Shown here: piece by piece, positions 47,326 through 58,479 of the stretch
Position numbering within the stretch: the first letter of the stretch is position 1
Layout: the number at the start of each line of letters is the position of its first letter
NCBI GenBank assembly: GCA_025716815.1
Contig: JAIXMN010000005.1
Location: forward strand, 620,001-684,000
Direction of reading: 5' to 3'
Origin: Dichotomocladium elegans
Taxonomy: Eukaryota; Mucoromycota; Mucoromycetes; Mucorales; Lichtheimiaceae
Length of the DNA: 64,000 nt
Notes under the pieces: generated by a model
What the model was told of the DNA's origin: nothing
What the model saw: the letters and a program-made list of their open reading frames with translations, nothing else
Database searches by the model: none
Made by a program: the position numbers and the translations under genes

Positions 47326-49525
47326 ATGTTGTCAACGGCAACACCCAAACCCGCTCTACTAATGTCCGACGCAACACCACTGTCCGTCATGTCATCCTTT
47401 AACAGTGATCCATTCAAATCACACATTGTCGAGCTGCGTGAATATGGTGTCTCCGATGTCACTTCCGATGAGTCCACCGATCGTTCGCTTTCTTCACCGG
47501 TCGATCCAAGCTTCCCTTTCAATGGTGGATGCGGAGGTGATGGAATTCCTGGTATACCGCCTATGCAACAACCGCAACAGAAGCAACAGCAACAACCGCA
47601 ACAGCAACAAGAGCGGCGGCAGAAAACACCACAGCATTGCCATTACCAACAACAGCAGCAACTGAAACCCGCTGCAGCCACCTTGTGTGTCCCAATCACC
47701 CTTCCGTGGCAAACGCAGGATGACCTGAACATATCCATACTTAAATTATACGAGGTATGTGTGGGTGTGTTTTCGTAGATGGTTAGAAAATGGGAGTGCT
47801 CTGATGCGTCCTACAGAAATTATTACCAACGCAGGAGTCGTACGACCGGCGCAGACAGTTTGTGCGCAAGATTGAAACCCTCCTGAAATCCGAGTGGCCC
47901 GGTCATGACATCCGTGTTCATGTGTTTGGGTAAATACATGCAACATGACAAGTGATTCGTTTTTAATCTGTTCGATAGATCTATGGAGAATGGGCTGGGA
48001 ACCCGAACCTCGGATGTCGATATATGCTTGACAACGGCATGGCCCCATCTGGAGTACTTGCCCATCCTTGCATCTGCACTAAAAAGACGTAACGGGATCG
48101 ACTTCTTTAAACTAAGCTTCGCTGTATTAACTGACAAAAAAAATGATCATGCGCATAGATGGAATGCATCGTGTATATATGGTGCCGCACGCCAAGGTCC
48201 CCATTGTCAAAATGTGGGACCCTCAACTGTAAGTCAACGCGTATGACGACAATGCCAACAGCATGAACTTGAAAAAATCAAAAAACTATAATAGACAACT
48301 TGCTTGCGATATGAACGTGAACAATACACTGGCACTTCAAAATACAAAGATGATAAAGACGTATTGCGCGATTGACGCCCGCGTACGACCTCTTGCTATG
48401 GTGATCAAGTATTGGGCAAAACAACGTGGGCTTAACGATGCAGGTAACACAGCGGATTGTTCCCTTTTCAATGTCCCATTGCATACTCATGCTTGCAACA
48501 AATTAGCCGATGGAGGAACACTATCTACATATACATGGACATGCATGGTAATCAATTTCTTGCAAATGCGCGAGCCACCTATTCTGCCTGTATTACACCA
48601 AATAGACCATGTCAAGTCAGCCGATAACCTAGTCATTGCAGGCCATGACACGTCGTTTTACACTGATGCTAACTCGCTGCGACACTTTGGGCAACGAAAT
48701 CGGGAAACAGTAGCAGGCTTACTATATGCATTCTTCCGGCGGTATGCGTACGAATTTGATTATGAAACACAGGTTGTTTCTGTCCGACATGGCAGATATC
48801 TGAGCAAAGTCGAGAAGGGCTGGCATGATGGCTGCTACGATCGGCTATTTCTATGCGTGGAGGAACCCTTTAATGTTGCTCGCAACCTTGGTAACTCGGC
48901 AGATCTTGCCTCAGTGCTCGGACTGCAACGCGAATTCCGACGTGCAGTGCATATTATCCTCGAGACCGAGAGACTCGAAGCACTCTGCGCTCCGTACATC
49001 AATAGGCTTTATCCTACATTCGCCACGTATCCATTCGAGATGCGTCATATCCCTTTTTCAGCTCATAACCGGATGTATCCAAATATGCCGATAGTGCCAC
49101 GAAGGAACAGCAGCCCTGCGCCATCCAATAAGAAGCAGCAACCCTGCCAGCGATACCAGCATGATGAGCATGACAACGAACGTGGCAAAGGAGGCCACTA
49201 TCGGAGACGACACTCTTGCGCTGTGACACATTTTTCGTCGAGCGACAACCGTCTGCCACGCGGACTGCCGCCGCGCAAGAGGATCGAATCGCAACAACAG
49301 CTACCCTACCAGAGTTTGCAGCAGGATTCGCAACATCGGCCTTCTTACGCGGCCAACCAGCTTCCTTACCATCATGCGAATGGCACATATCCTCAACAGC
49401 CACAAAATTATCGGAGACCCCATATCTCAGCGCAACCGCAACAGGAGCAGGCGCAGCGGCAGCCATCCCAAGCCAAGCATCACAAATATCACCGCAACTG
49501 TCAAACGAATCCCCGAGCGAGTTGA
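47326..49525 (+). CDS. Cid1/Trf-type non-canonical poly(A)/poly(U) polymerase
   Basis: Adds nucleotides to RNA 3' ends. Six exons: 47326-47754, 47817-47929, 47979-48088, 48159-48228, 48295-48443, 48507-49525. They sum to 1890 nt, 629 residues. A disordered N-terminus with polyQ precedes the nucleotidyltransferase core. The core has VFGSMENGLGTRTSDVDIC (two metal-binding Asp), VPIVKMWDP and the third Asp in LACDMNVNN. The central domain follows: RVRPLAMVIKYWAKQRGLND and STYTWTCMVINFLQ. The PAP-associated block contains GLLYAFFRRYAYEFDY and CVEEPFNVARNLG. The C-terminus of about 180 residues is Gln/His/Arg-rich and probably binds RNA. Whether it adds A or U cannot be told from sequence by eye. 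Confidence 0.93.
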
Positions 49526-49882
49526 CTTTATAAAATACATAGGAATAAGTGGAGAAAAAATAGTTTAAAAGTACAAGCAGCTAGGCCATTGTTTCGCTCC
49601 CGCCTATTTTCTACATGTTGTAACAGGTCGACGTCATTCTCACAATTTGTGTTCCGCTCGAAAACAAAAAATTCGAACTAGGAATTTGGGTTGGGAGGCT
49701 CAGAGGGCAAAATAAAGCAACACACACATTCACATAATGTAAGTTGGAGAATCGTCATCCGCCCGCGTGTGCATTCTCTTTCTCCTTCTCCCCTTGTCTC
49801 TGCTCTATTACCCTTTTAAGACACAGAGGCAAATAGAAAATCACTGACACTGAACATATATTTTCACGACAATTTTACCAGC
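49526..49882. other. Short intergenic spacer
   Basis: 357 bp between co-directional genes. It has C/T-rich sequence around 49760-49820 next to the following start; otherwise nothing is seen. Confidence 0.5.
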
Positions 49883-50652
49883 ATGCCAGTCCAGCAAATC
49901 GAGACGCCCTTCCCGGTTATTGACACGGATCCCAAATTCACTCGTGTTGTTCGCTACTTCCGACCTAATGACTATGCTGTGTGGGCCTTGGGCACAGCAG
50001 CGGCCCCCGCTGCCCTTTGGGGTCTGGGTAATTGACATTGAGCAGTAGATACGAAGCGAGAGATACATATTATTACAGAGGAAACTGATCGGATCACATA
50101 TACACACATGCAATGCATTATTTTCATCGACATGCGGCAAACAGAGCGATTCAATCCTGTTGGCGTGAACCGCAATATTCGTGTTCCTCTTCGTATTGGC
50201 ACTCTTATCGGTGCCTTTGGCGGTTTCTTGCTCGCCTATCAAAACAGCAGCTGTAAGGGAAATCAGATATGAATGGGAGAGTCCAAAAAAGAAGCAAGCG
50301 AGGAGAGAAGGAAGCTGGACAGATAGATTGAGCAGCATACTTTTAAAACCATAGTGCGCTTCTGGGGCTGGTCTGAAAATGCTGCCGAGGTGGCCAAGGA
50401 TGAACAAGAGATGCGCCAGTTGCTCAAGGAAGGCAAGCCTCTTTATGGTGAGAGCTCGATGCCCGCACACGTCCAGGAGGCGTCGGCCAGAAATTCACGA
50501 TTCGCGCAGCTCAAATTCAGTATGTTTTTGCCGTTGAGAAAAATAGGAACAATCTACTGACTTTTTTCTGTGTGTGTTTAGGTGCGATCCCTTGGTTCAA
50601 CTTTGCTAACCACAACAGCCATGGTGTTGACACCTCTAAATACGAGTCCTAA
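49883..50652 (+). CDS. NADH:ubiquinone oxidoreductase 21 kDa subunit (fungal type)
   Basis: Accessory subunit of mitochondrial complex I in the inner membrane. Four exons (49883-50027, 50145-50252, 50355-50519, 50582-50652) give 489 nt, 162 residues. It shows the N-terminal block PFPVIDTDPKFTRVVRYFRPNDY, one or two short membrane spans (VWALGTAAAPAALWGL; IGTLIGAFGGFLLAYQ), then SSLRFWGWSENAAEV and IPWFNFANHNSHG near the C-terminus. These match the two-part fungal 21 kDa family (NUXM-like). No separate presequence is obvious, as usual for this subunit. Confidence 0.88.
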
Positions 50653-52065
50653 GGGCAAATGGCTCATCGAACTCGAATGAAGTAAATAAAAAAAAGAGAT
50701 ACGTAAAATATATTGATGGAGCCCCTCCTTTGAACGTGGTCCCAGGAAAGTGAGGCATAGGGATACATAGTTTTGGCTATGCTACGTGGGAGGAGGGGGG
50801 GGGCCGTATGCTGGCATCGTATCAGCCACTTGTCTCGGGTATATAAATGAATCGTGTCGGAAAGTGCCGGTAGGTGGCGCTAATCAGTTGCTTTCAACGA
50901 GGGCGCGTGCATCTATGGCAAGGAAAAGAGAACAGACGATTTGCTTTCGGTTAGAGCGCCGGAGCGGGGGAGCCGGAGCCAAATGATTCAATGCAAGTTT
51001 GCCACGAGGATGGGTAGAATCATGTGGGACGCAATAAATGTGTTATCATGTGCTACTTTATTTTGTGGAGGTTACAATTGCTGCGGCGTAGCGATAGCAA
51101 TTGCCACAGCGAGGAACGCAAAGAAGTGTCAGTTTACTTTCTGCATGCCGCATTGAAATTGGGGCTTTCTCTCATGTTATTAGAAACAGCTCGCTCTTCC
51201 TCTTTCCCATAGATGCCCCGCCCCGAGAAAGAGAGAGAGAGAGAGAGAGACACGTACACATGGACATCAAAAAAAAAACACAATTCTTCGAAACGAATCG
51301 AAAACAAAAAGAAACGTGTGACGTTCTATACAACAAAGGAGAGATATGGTGTTTGCTTTTTTCTTTCTGCGTCTCGACGTGGTGTAAAGAGCCCACCTTT
51401 TTTTTTTACATCGGCCAATAAATGACCAATCAGGAAATTTTAGAAAAGCAGCATACTATATTTAGGGAGACAATGTATATTCCATCAGTAGAACAACGAA
51501 AGGTATTTATGATGGAGGAGAGAAGTGGTCACGGGTGAAAGTGCGATTTGAGCAAATGTAAAAGGATCGTCATCATTTCCTTTTCAGAACATAAGATAGG
51601 ACAGGACCGTTTGGTTTTCAGATAGATCAACTTGGAGGGATGAGGCGTAGGAGCACAAAGAGAGATAGAGATAAAGGTAGGGGGAAAGCATGCAGGTCTG
51701 TTACGTGGCTTAATAGCCCGTTCGACAGTTGGATCAGATAAAAGGGCCATGTTCATGGAAAGGGCCACGGCATGACTCATCTCACGCGGAATGGCATTTC
51801 AGGCAAGTGAGATTACGTGGCCACGTTTTGTTCTGGTACCAAGAGTGCGGGCTTTCGGCGGTCCTTCCATCCCCGACCCTTTACTCGGAAACCAGAAATC
51901 TTCGCGTGGGGTTGAGACGCCGGGAGCTTTTAGGTAAAACAGCGCGCGCTGACAAATCGATCCTGGTCTCTTCCCCCCCCCAACTTTTTTTTTTCGGGCG
52001 TCAACAAGCATATATAGCTCCATCTTTCTGGAGCTTTCTCTTTCTATCCCACACTCCAGCCGCAG
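50653..52065. other. Intergenic with (GA)n and leader
   Basis: Holds a (GA)n microsatellite at about 51228-51250 and an AT-rich stretch. A pyrimidine-rich leader with TATATA near 52010 lies just before the next start. One minus-strand frame (51780-51529) lacks motifs. No gene is supported. Confidence 0.5.
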
Positions 52066-53060
52066 ATGACTACCGCCACCTTCAACGCCTATTTTAGCTC
52101 CTTGCCCTGGAGCCCTTCATCGTCTACAGTATCATCATCCAACTTCAGTATCAACACCCCGTACTCCACGGTCTCCTCACCGTTGTCCTATCACCACCAG
52201 CAAATCGACGATTCCTTCCGCCCAAGTTCGGAAGAATGGAGGTTTGCTTTGGGTTGCATTAAGCAGCAAATGTACAACAGCACCGGAGCTGGCCTGCCGT
52301 GCCCTGGATCCTTCATGGCTCGAAACCATCCTCTTCCCGAGAACGATAAAGGATATCTCGATATTTCAACAGGAGACGATATTTCTGGTTATCGCCAGGT
52401 GCGGTCAGAGCGTCTTGTGAGATACATGTTTCGATGTATGGACGTCAATATCGACATTTCTAGCATTATCAACCTTGGCAAGGGTGTCTATATTCATCAT
52501 GTCGCGCAAGCGCCAGTCGGTAACGTATACATGTCTGCCCTTTCAAAAAGTTCAGGCCACTGACATGTTTTGTCGCAGAGTTCGGAGACCCTTTTGATGA
52601 CTTGCTCAACCAGATCATGCAGACAGCATTTGTACCATACAGCTATAGTCTGGGTGCCCGATACACGGACGCGTTAGGCTACACGAGCGATATCGTGATT
52701 CGCGGCAACATGCCCGCATGGGTCCAGAGTCTGTTTCTGACAGAGTGCTTCAGACAAGAGACGCCCATTCGTCCTGGCGATTCGCGCAGGGGACTCTTTA
52801 CGTTCGCACCCTCCATCGCCGTTGAATTCAAGACGCTGGATTCCCATCCGCAGCAATATATCATCAATCCAGAACTTACGCTCATTTATGAAAAAGTCGC
52901 CCTCGACCTCACCGACCCTGACGCTTTGTACTCCGAGGGTGCGCTACAAAAGTCTGCCATCCTGAAACGTGTACTCGTGTGCGACATTCCAGACGAGCTC
53001 GCACAGGTCCTCACTGAGCTAGCAGCGGCCTGGGCCTCGAGCCAAGGACTCACGCTTTAG
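52066..53060 (+). CDS. Conserved-looking protein of unknown function
   Basis: Two exons, 52066-52519 and 52579-53060, give exactly 311 residues. The ATG lies shortly after a TATATA box and a C/T leader. The first 45 residues are Ser/Thr/Tyr-rich. The rest is a folded-looking globular sequence: EEWRFALGCIKQQMYN, RSERLVRYMFRCMDVNIDIS, FGDPFDDLLNQIMQTAFVPYS and a run ending LAQVLTELAAAWASSQGLTL. No signal peptide, membrane span or catalytic motif is recognised. The intact frame, clean splice and codon use support a real gene. I cannot name the family. Confidence 0.75.
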
Positions 53061-53337
53061 AATCGAATCTCCCCTTTTTTATGTACACAGTTCCCCCACC
53101 CCCGCACATGTACTCTCTCTCTCTCTCTCTTCACTCATACGTATTTCTTCATGTTCTCATTTTCATTTGTTTCGTTCCTCTCACGCTGTATATGTGTCGA
53201 CACTCTTTCTTTCATCATTCTGTATCATTTTTTCATGGCCTCTTTTTCTCTCTGCGCGCTTTTATGTGAATAGTATAATAACAGCAGTAGTGCTATTAAT
53301 AGTCCTTCACGCCGTTTCTGCCCCCCTCCTTTTTTTT

Positions 53338-53892
53338 TTATACTGGTGTTGGGAAAGCTTCTCGATGACTCCCCGATTTGGTCAGAGGTGTGTTCATCTT
53401 CTGGACTAACCCGTCGTCGTCCTCCATGCCAACAAGCTGGTTGTTTGCCATTTCGAACGGTCGACTTGTGACCGGGACGTCCACCTTTCTCATCTGGCCG
53501 TATTCATCCACGATAACAATCGCCGAAGATTTGGCACCTTCCTCCTTACGGGTTGAGCTGGCTTCAGACATGGGTGCTACTGGCATGACCAGAGTAGACT
53601 GCTGCTTTTGAGTGACAGAAGCAGAAAGGGAGGACGCATGATTTTTAATGCCTATCAAATGGGGCATATGCGGCGGATGCCGGTAGCGAGGCGGTTGGAG
53701 CGGCAGATTGTCTTTGCCCAGACGTTGCACAGGGACGATGCTGTCACTCTTTAGACGCGAGAGACTTTGCGCATGGATCAGTTCGGCAACTTGATCGGCA
53801 TGTTGGTGTCTGCTGGAAGCCTGTGCAGCAGCCGCTGCTGCTGCTGCTGCCAAGCAGAGCATTGCCAATGCTATGAAAATGTCACGGGCCAT
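53338..53892 (-). CDS. Small secreted protein of unknown function
   Basis: Unspliced, 184 residues, starting at the ATG at 53892 with a strong signal peptide ([19 protein letters not shown]). The mature part is hydrophilic and disordered, with His/Pro-rich (RYRHPPHMPH) and an ordered-looking IVIVDEYGQMRKVDVPV segment. An in-frame ATG 23 codons upstream would bury the signal peptide. The Ala run is encoded by GCA/GCG/GCC repeats. No family is recognised. Confidence 0.6.
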   Translation of the reverse strand: MARDIFIALAMLCLAAAAAAAAAQASSRHQHADQVAELIHAQSLSRLKSDSIVPVQRLGKDNLPLQPPRYRHPPHMPHLIGIKNHASSLSASVTQKQQSTLVMPVAPMSEASSTRKEEGAKSSAIVIVDEYGQMRKVDVPVTSRPFEMANNQLVGMEDDDGLVQKMNTPLTKSGSHREAFPTPV

Positions 53893-54031
53893 AAGATCCG
53901 GTGGGAAGGAGAAGGGAAGAGTAAAGAACGCCGGAACTTTTTTTTTTTTGTATTTAGGCAATGGGGAGAGTTGTCTATGTTATTATTTCCCGAAACGCTA
54001 CAAACAAACCAAGGGAAGGCGTGAGCAGACG

Positions 54032-55156
54032 TTATTGCAATAGTTCGGGATGCTGGTCCCAGAATGGCTGTCCAATAAGGTCAACATGGATGGCCGTAGG
54101 TAGCAATTTGACACGCTCGACGGGCTGTCCAGTATTGGGAGAGATTGATGTGACCTTGGTCTTCTTACGGGTTAGCTACTTTAGTCTTGAAGGGCACAAG
54201 CACGCTCTCACCTTTTGACGGATGATGATGGATCCTTTGCGATAGATTTCTTCAATGGTGTTGTAATTGATGTTATGTTTTGTAAACAGGATCTCGTGTT
54301 TATCTTTGGAAAAAGTGCCCTGTCGACAGAAGCATTTTTTTACTTTTCAGCCCTTTTGTTTCTCCTTTCAAAAATTACCCGTAATTCTTCCTCGGCTTCG
54401 GTTTCCGATTTGCCCGAGTGAACAATGGCCCAAAAGGTGGTATTGTATAGGTTGTTGATATGACCTGAAAGGGGGAGGGGGCGCTCGTCAATGAGCGCGT
54501 ACACACTCGCGCGTCTGGCATCCACCCCACCCCATATATTGTTCTCTTGGAAAACTTACAATCCGCCTGGCGCCAACTGAGATAATCCCGCAGATTCTGA
54601 TCCGAGGGATAGGCCACCACACGAGAATCAAAACAGGGCGGGTATTTCAGTTCGACTTGGCCGAAATAAACAGGCCAACGCATCACATAGTTTGATGCGA
54701 AAAGACTGACGATGGTCGACGCGATTTTGCTTGCTCGCCGTGAATAAAGGTTGCATGCCTTGGGAAGCACAAAACTGTTTTGCGCTCTCAGTTATCTCTC
54801 TTCCCCACAATCCGTTTCTTTTCCTTTGGGATTCTCGGCCCTAACAACCCACAAACCTGTATTCATCGCTCTGGCCGTAAGCAAGAACAATATCTTTAAT
54901 GTCCTTCATTACTTCGACGGCGCAGCGGTTCATGAGATCGATCGCCCGTCGATCATTGGGTTTAGCAAACGCATGCTCTTGTGAGAAGCTATTCCATTTA
55001 GCCTTGACAAACACCCGCGGATGCAACGATAAAACATAAGGCTTCAATGTACCGATGGAATCCCCGGCCGTCAATGCGAACAACCAGCCATGTGTTGGGA
55101 AGCAGCTTGTCAACTGTTTCAAAGTGGCGGACGTATTCGTACTTTGAGTTTGCCAT
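54032..55156 (-). CDS. THG1: tRNA(His) guanylyltransferase Thg1
   Basis: Adds the G-1 residue to the 5' end of tRNA-His, needed for its charging. Six exons: 55156-55053, 54988-54857, 54774-54560, 54464-54379, 54319-54212, 54163-54032. The sum is 777 nt, 258 residues. It starts [13 protein letters not shown] and has the catalytic [10 protein letters not shown] with its metal-binding Asp, then [20 protein letters not shown], a [19 protein letters not shown] block and [10 protein letters not shown]. It ends [18 protein letters not shown]. The length is normal for the family. Its neighbour NOP10 is on the same strand, about 370 bp upstream. Confidence 0.97.
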
Positions 55157-55444
55157 AACGACACGAAATTTTTTTTTCTTGTTGGGTTCTTCTCGGAAGT
55201 GGAAAAAAAAAAAGAGAGGTGGGGCCAAAACTCAACGCACACACTCACAAAAAAAAAAGTACAAAATCCCCCCACTGTTGTGAACTTATTTCCATGTTCA
55301 TTACGGCAAAGTAACTTCCGGGTCCGCAGGATTATCTCCATATATTCACATATGCAGACGCTGTCTCTCCTTTGATAAAATCAAATGTTAAATTGTATTG
55401 TACAATGAAAGATAACAAGGCAGCATGTCGGTGTCAAAATGTTT

Positions 55445-55485
55445 TGTGTGTGTGCGTTTTGTGTGTGTGTGTGTCTGTGTGTGTG
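55445..55485 (+). repeat. (GT)n microsatellite
   Basis: An imperfect GTGTGT tract lies just downstream of the NOP10 stop, likely in its 3' flank. Confidence 0.85.
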
Positions 55486-55523
55486 GTGCTTGGTCGTGGT
55501 GGCAGTATGCAAAAGATAGAGCT

Positions 55524-55800
55524 TTAAAGAGGACGAGCAGGGAGCTGAGTAGGGAGGATCTTATATCGCTTCTTGATCGTAATGCGCTGGCGCGAGTACT
55601 TGTCATCGGGTGAGAATCGGGCGGGATGGGCGGATTTGGTGGGCATGCCCTTGGGATCGGTTTTCTATAATGCTCTGAATGAGCACATTGGCCTCCCAGC
55701 CATTCGGAACACCACTTTACAGGCTCCCTTATCCTTTTCCACAAACCTTGAGAGTGTAAACACGGTCGCCGTTCTCGCTCAAATAGTACATCAAGTACAT
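55524..55800 (-). CDS. NOP10: H/ACA ribonucleoprotein subunit Nop10
   Basis: Small core protein of H/ACA snoRNPs, which pseudouridylate rRNA in the nucleolus. Exon 1 (55800-55747) encodes [18 protein letters not shown]. Exon 2 (55664-55524) encodes [21 protein letters not shown] and ends [12 protein letters not shown]. The total is 64 residues, the usual length. Intron 55746-55665 begins GTTTGT, a weaker donor, but the frame and family match are exact. It is easily missed because the uninterrupted frames here are misleading. Confidence 0.97.
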
Positions 55801-55917
55801 GGTGGCTGAATCTCTCTTAGAAAAAAAAAAAAAAGGTTGACGTTCCCAAAAAAAAAAGAATTTTCCAATGTCACCTTTACCTTATGCAAACTCCGCGGGC
55901 AGAACCTGTTGCTTGTA

Positions 55918-56010
55918 CAGTGCTTCCAATAAGTAATGCCACTAGCCAATCAAAATCAATGTCACTGGCCAATTAAAAATGATGTCACTCAGAAATAGAG
56001 TCATATTTTT
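55918..56010 (+). repeat. Subterminal direct repeats of copy A
   Basis: After the CAGTGCTTCC end, related units follow one another: AATGCCACTAGCCAATCAAAA, AATGTCACTGGCCAATTAAAA and GATGTCACTCAGAAA. The same array, inverted, closes copy B at 61270-61361. Such repeats are often transposase-binding sites. Confidence 0.75.
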
Positions 56011-57510
56011 TAGAAACTGTATTTTTTTTCTGGGCATTTCAATACTTTGCAATTTAACATGAGTACAATATGTTTATACGGGAATGTAGTTGATGAGAAG
56101 GGTGGCCCTGAGCCCATGGATTACATTATTGATGAGATTGAATTTGTTGTTGAGACACTAGCTACTCATAGTGAATAAATGTAAACTGTGTCCTCGAGTG
56201 AATCTTCCCTGACATCTATGTTGATAGAAAAGCCAAAAGACAAAGATACTTGTATGAAGGATGCAAACGTAAAACGGGATTATGTGCGTTACACTGTCCA
56301 GGATAAAGCTCGATTTTTCGATCTGAAGATTGAAAAGTGCATGAGTGCATCAGCTGCAGCGAAGCAGTTGGGTATTCACATTCGAATCGCGTACAGATGG
56401 GTAAAGCAGTATTACATGTGCCCTGACACGATTTTTGACAATGCTAAAAAAATTAGGTCGAAAATGTATTTTGACCGTTACCAACTTCATTGATGCTAAT
56501 CCATCTGCTTCTGTCGTTGAAGTGATAGAGCATTTGTTGAGCCAATTCCATGATCGTAAAGTTTCACGCAGTATTGTTTATAACTTTATGAGAAGTGAAT
56601 GCAACCTTTCGTTGAAGAAAGCCGATTTTCACTCTGTTGAACGAAACAGTCCTGCAAAGCTCGAGGAGCGGTACAATTGGGTTGGCAAATGGGAAAATAC
56701 AGACATGAATTTCCTGACGAATTGTGTGTTTCTTGACGAGTCTGCTTTTGACATAAATATGAAACGTTTGAGAGCTTGGTCCAAAAGGGCACTCGTGCTA
56801 TTGTTACCCGACCTACAACAAGAGCAAATACAACGTCTATATTGGGTGCTATCTCAGCAGCAGGTTTGATTGCGGTTGCCGTAAAAAAACCAAGACCTGC
56901 CAAGAAGAGAAAAGCTGATGGATATATAAGCTCAGGAACTATAACGGGTCATTACATTAGTTTCTTAAAAGTGACTCTCGATGAAATGGATAAATATCCG
57001 CATATGAAAGGTCACTACATAGTTATGGACAATGCACCGATTCACACGCATGAAAACATTAGGAAGTATATTGAGTATCGAGGATACAAATGTGTGTATC
57101 ATCCTACTTACTCTCCTGAGCTTAGTCCAATAGAACAGTTTTGGGTAGTAGTAAAGAGTAAGGTTAAGCGCCATAGGTTTTTGCGGGAAGACACTTTATC
57201 AAAAAGAATTACAGAAGCCTGCAACAGTGTAGAGAAAAATCATTTTAAACGCTTCATTTCGCATTCGTATAAGTGTTGGGATAAATGCCGAAACCGAGAA
57301 CCCATGTAATGGCCACTGATAGCAAGCAGCAATCAGATAAGCAATATACAGTTTTATTTATTTATTTTTAATGCAGGTCAGGAAACATTGTAAGATCTTG
57401 CTGAAAGGTGATGTTGGGAATTTAGGACAAAAAAAAACCAAAGTGCACAGGCTGCTGGCTAACTTGGCAAAAGTGCGCAGGCTGCTGGTTAACTCGGCAA
57501 AAGTGCTGAG
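55918..57510 (+). pseudogene. Tc1/mariner (DD34E) transposon copy A, transposase broken
   Basis: Transposase frames: 56188-56493, 56435-56869 and 56776-57309. It has an HTH part (KARFFDLKIEKCMSASAAAKQL), then FLDESAF (first Asp), HYIVMDNAPIH (second Asp) and YSPELSPIEQFW (Glu). Thirty-four residues lie between the last Asp and the Glu. Breaks: an early stop before 56182; one extra T near 56452 shifting the frame; a one-base loss in TCCAAAAGGGC at 56780-56790 that is shared with copy B; and a short deletion near 56076 relative to B. The residues needed for catalysis survive in separate frames. It cannot make a full enzyme as read. Confidence 0.9.
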
Positions 57511-57515
57511 GAAAA
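57440..57515 (+). repeat. About 30-bp tandem repeat at inner end of copy A
   Basis: Two full units of the type AAAGTGCRCAGGCTGCTGG plus TTAACTYGGC and a third partial unit ending AAAAGTGCTGAGG. The matching array at copy B has three units. Confidence 0.85.
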
Positions 57516-57539
57516 TTGTGCAACACTCCTTATTTCTGT

Positions 57540-58380
57540 TCCCATTCTTCATGTCACCGCCACCCATGACCGCTGCAGTAGCAGCCTGCATAGTTCTGGG
57601 CTATGATTCCAATATAGCAGCGAACCATGACTTGGCAATGATGCGCATGAAAGAAATGGAATTTGTACCAGTCTATACACATGACAGCAATCCTGTCCAT
57701 CCAACAGCTGTTTCCACAAAAGTGCAGCAGGTGAATCCATATGTTTACCTCACTTATCCAACTGAAGGAACCGGCATCTTTTTCTCGTTTCATATCGAGC
57801 ACCTAGCATAAACATGTTTTTTTTTGCTATGGAACACGATGAATACGTTTCTTCCCATCACCAAGGTGTTAAACGACGCAGCGATTCCATGTCCAGTCTG
57901 CCAAGCGAATGTAGCGACGATTCCATTGGAGGTCATCCAATGCTCGCTTACATTGCTCGCATTGGTCTAGATAAAGGCTCTACACCAGGGTATGTACAAT
58001 CGGGTATATCGTTGGATTTCTTTCTAGAGTTTTATCCAGTAAGTATCATCCTGTTTTTAAAAATCATGCATGCCATTCACGTCTTTGCCACGTTTACCGA
58101 CCTGCAACCCCTTCAGCTGCACTTATGGAGGAGGCACATGTGAAGGTTGCAAAAAAAAGAGGCTATTGGTAATAAAAAGGGATGATCATGGGACTAAAGA
58201 AAATACCCACCACAGGCAACTCCAAGAAAAGGACCATTTTGGCCAATGGGAAAACCAAAATGCTCGCAGAATCTCAATGCTAATCCAACAAAAAGCAACA
58301 AAAATCAATTGGCGAATGGTTACCATTCTTCTGGACAATGGTCAACATTCTGGACACGCATAACCTGTAGTTACTTTGTG
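57540..58380 (+). other. Interior segment with unrecognised frames
   Basis: Holds a frame from about 57550 (MSPPPMTAAVAACIVLGYD) to the stop at 57811 and a second from 57814 to 58143 with GGHPMLAYIARIGLDKGSTPG. No family is recognised. The second frame overlaps one arm of a 74-bp inverted repeat. It may be captured or decayed gene material. Confidence 0.35.
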
Positions 58381-58462
58381 TCTTTACCATTGTACATACC
58401 CTGGTGTAGAGCCTTTATCTAGACCAATGCGAGCAATGTAAGCGAGCATTGGATGACCTCCA
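57927..58462. repeat. 74-bp inverted repeat with 388-bp spacer
   Basis: The arm at 57927-58000 (TGGAGGTCATCCAATGCTCG to TGTACAAT) returns as its exact reverse complement at 58389-58462. I found no mismatch by eye. Matching stops abruptly on both sides. Confidence 0.9.
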
Positions 58463-58479
58463 TTGCGTCAACTTCGAAT

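Noticed and set aside
49014..49466. 150-codon Ala/Val-rich minus-strand frame
   Set aside because: It is the antisense of the Gln/Arg-rich tail of the Cid1-type gene.
55388..55744. 118-codon minus-strand frame over NOP10
   Set aside because: It is in a different frame from the real two-exon NOP10 and reads through the GT microsatellite.
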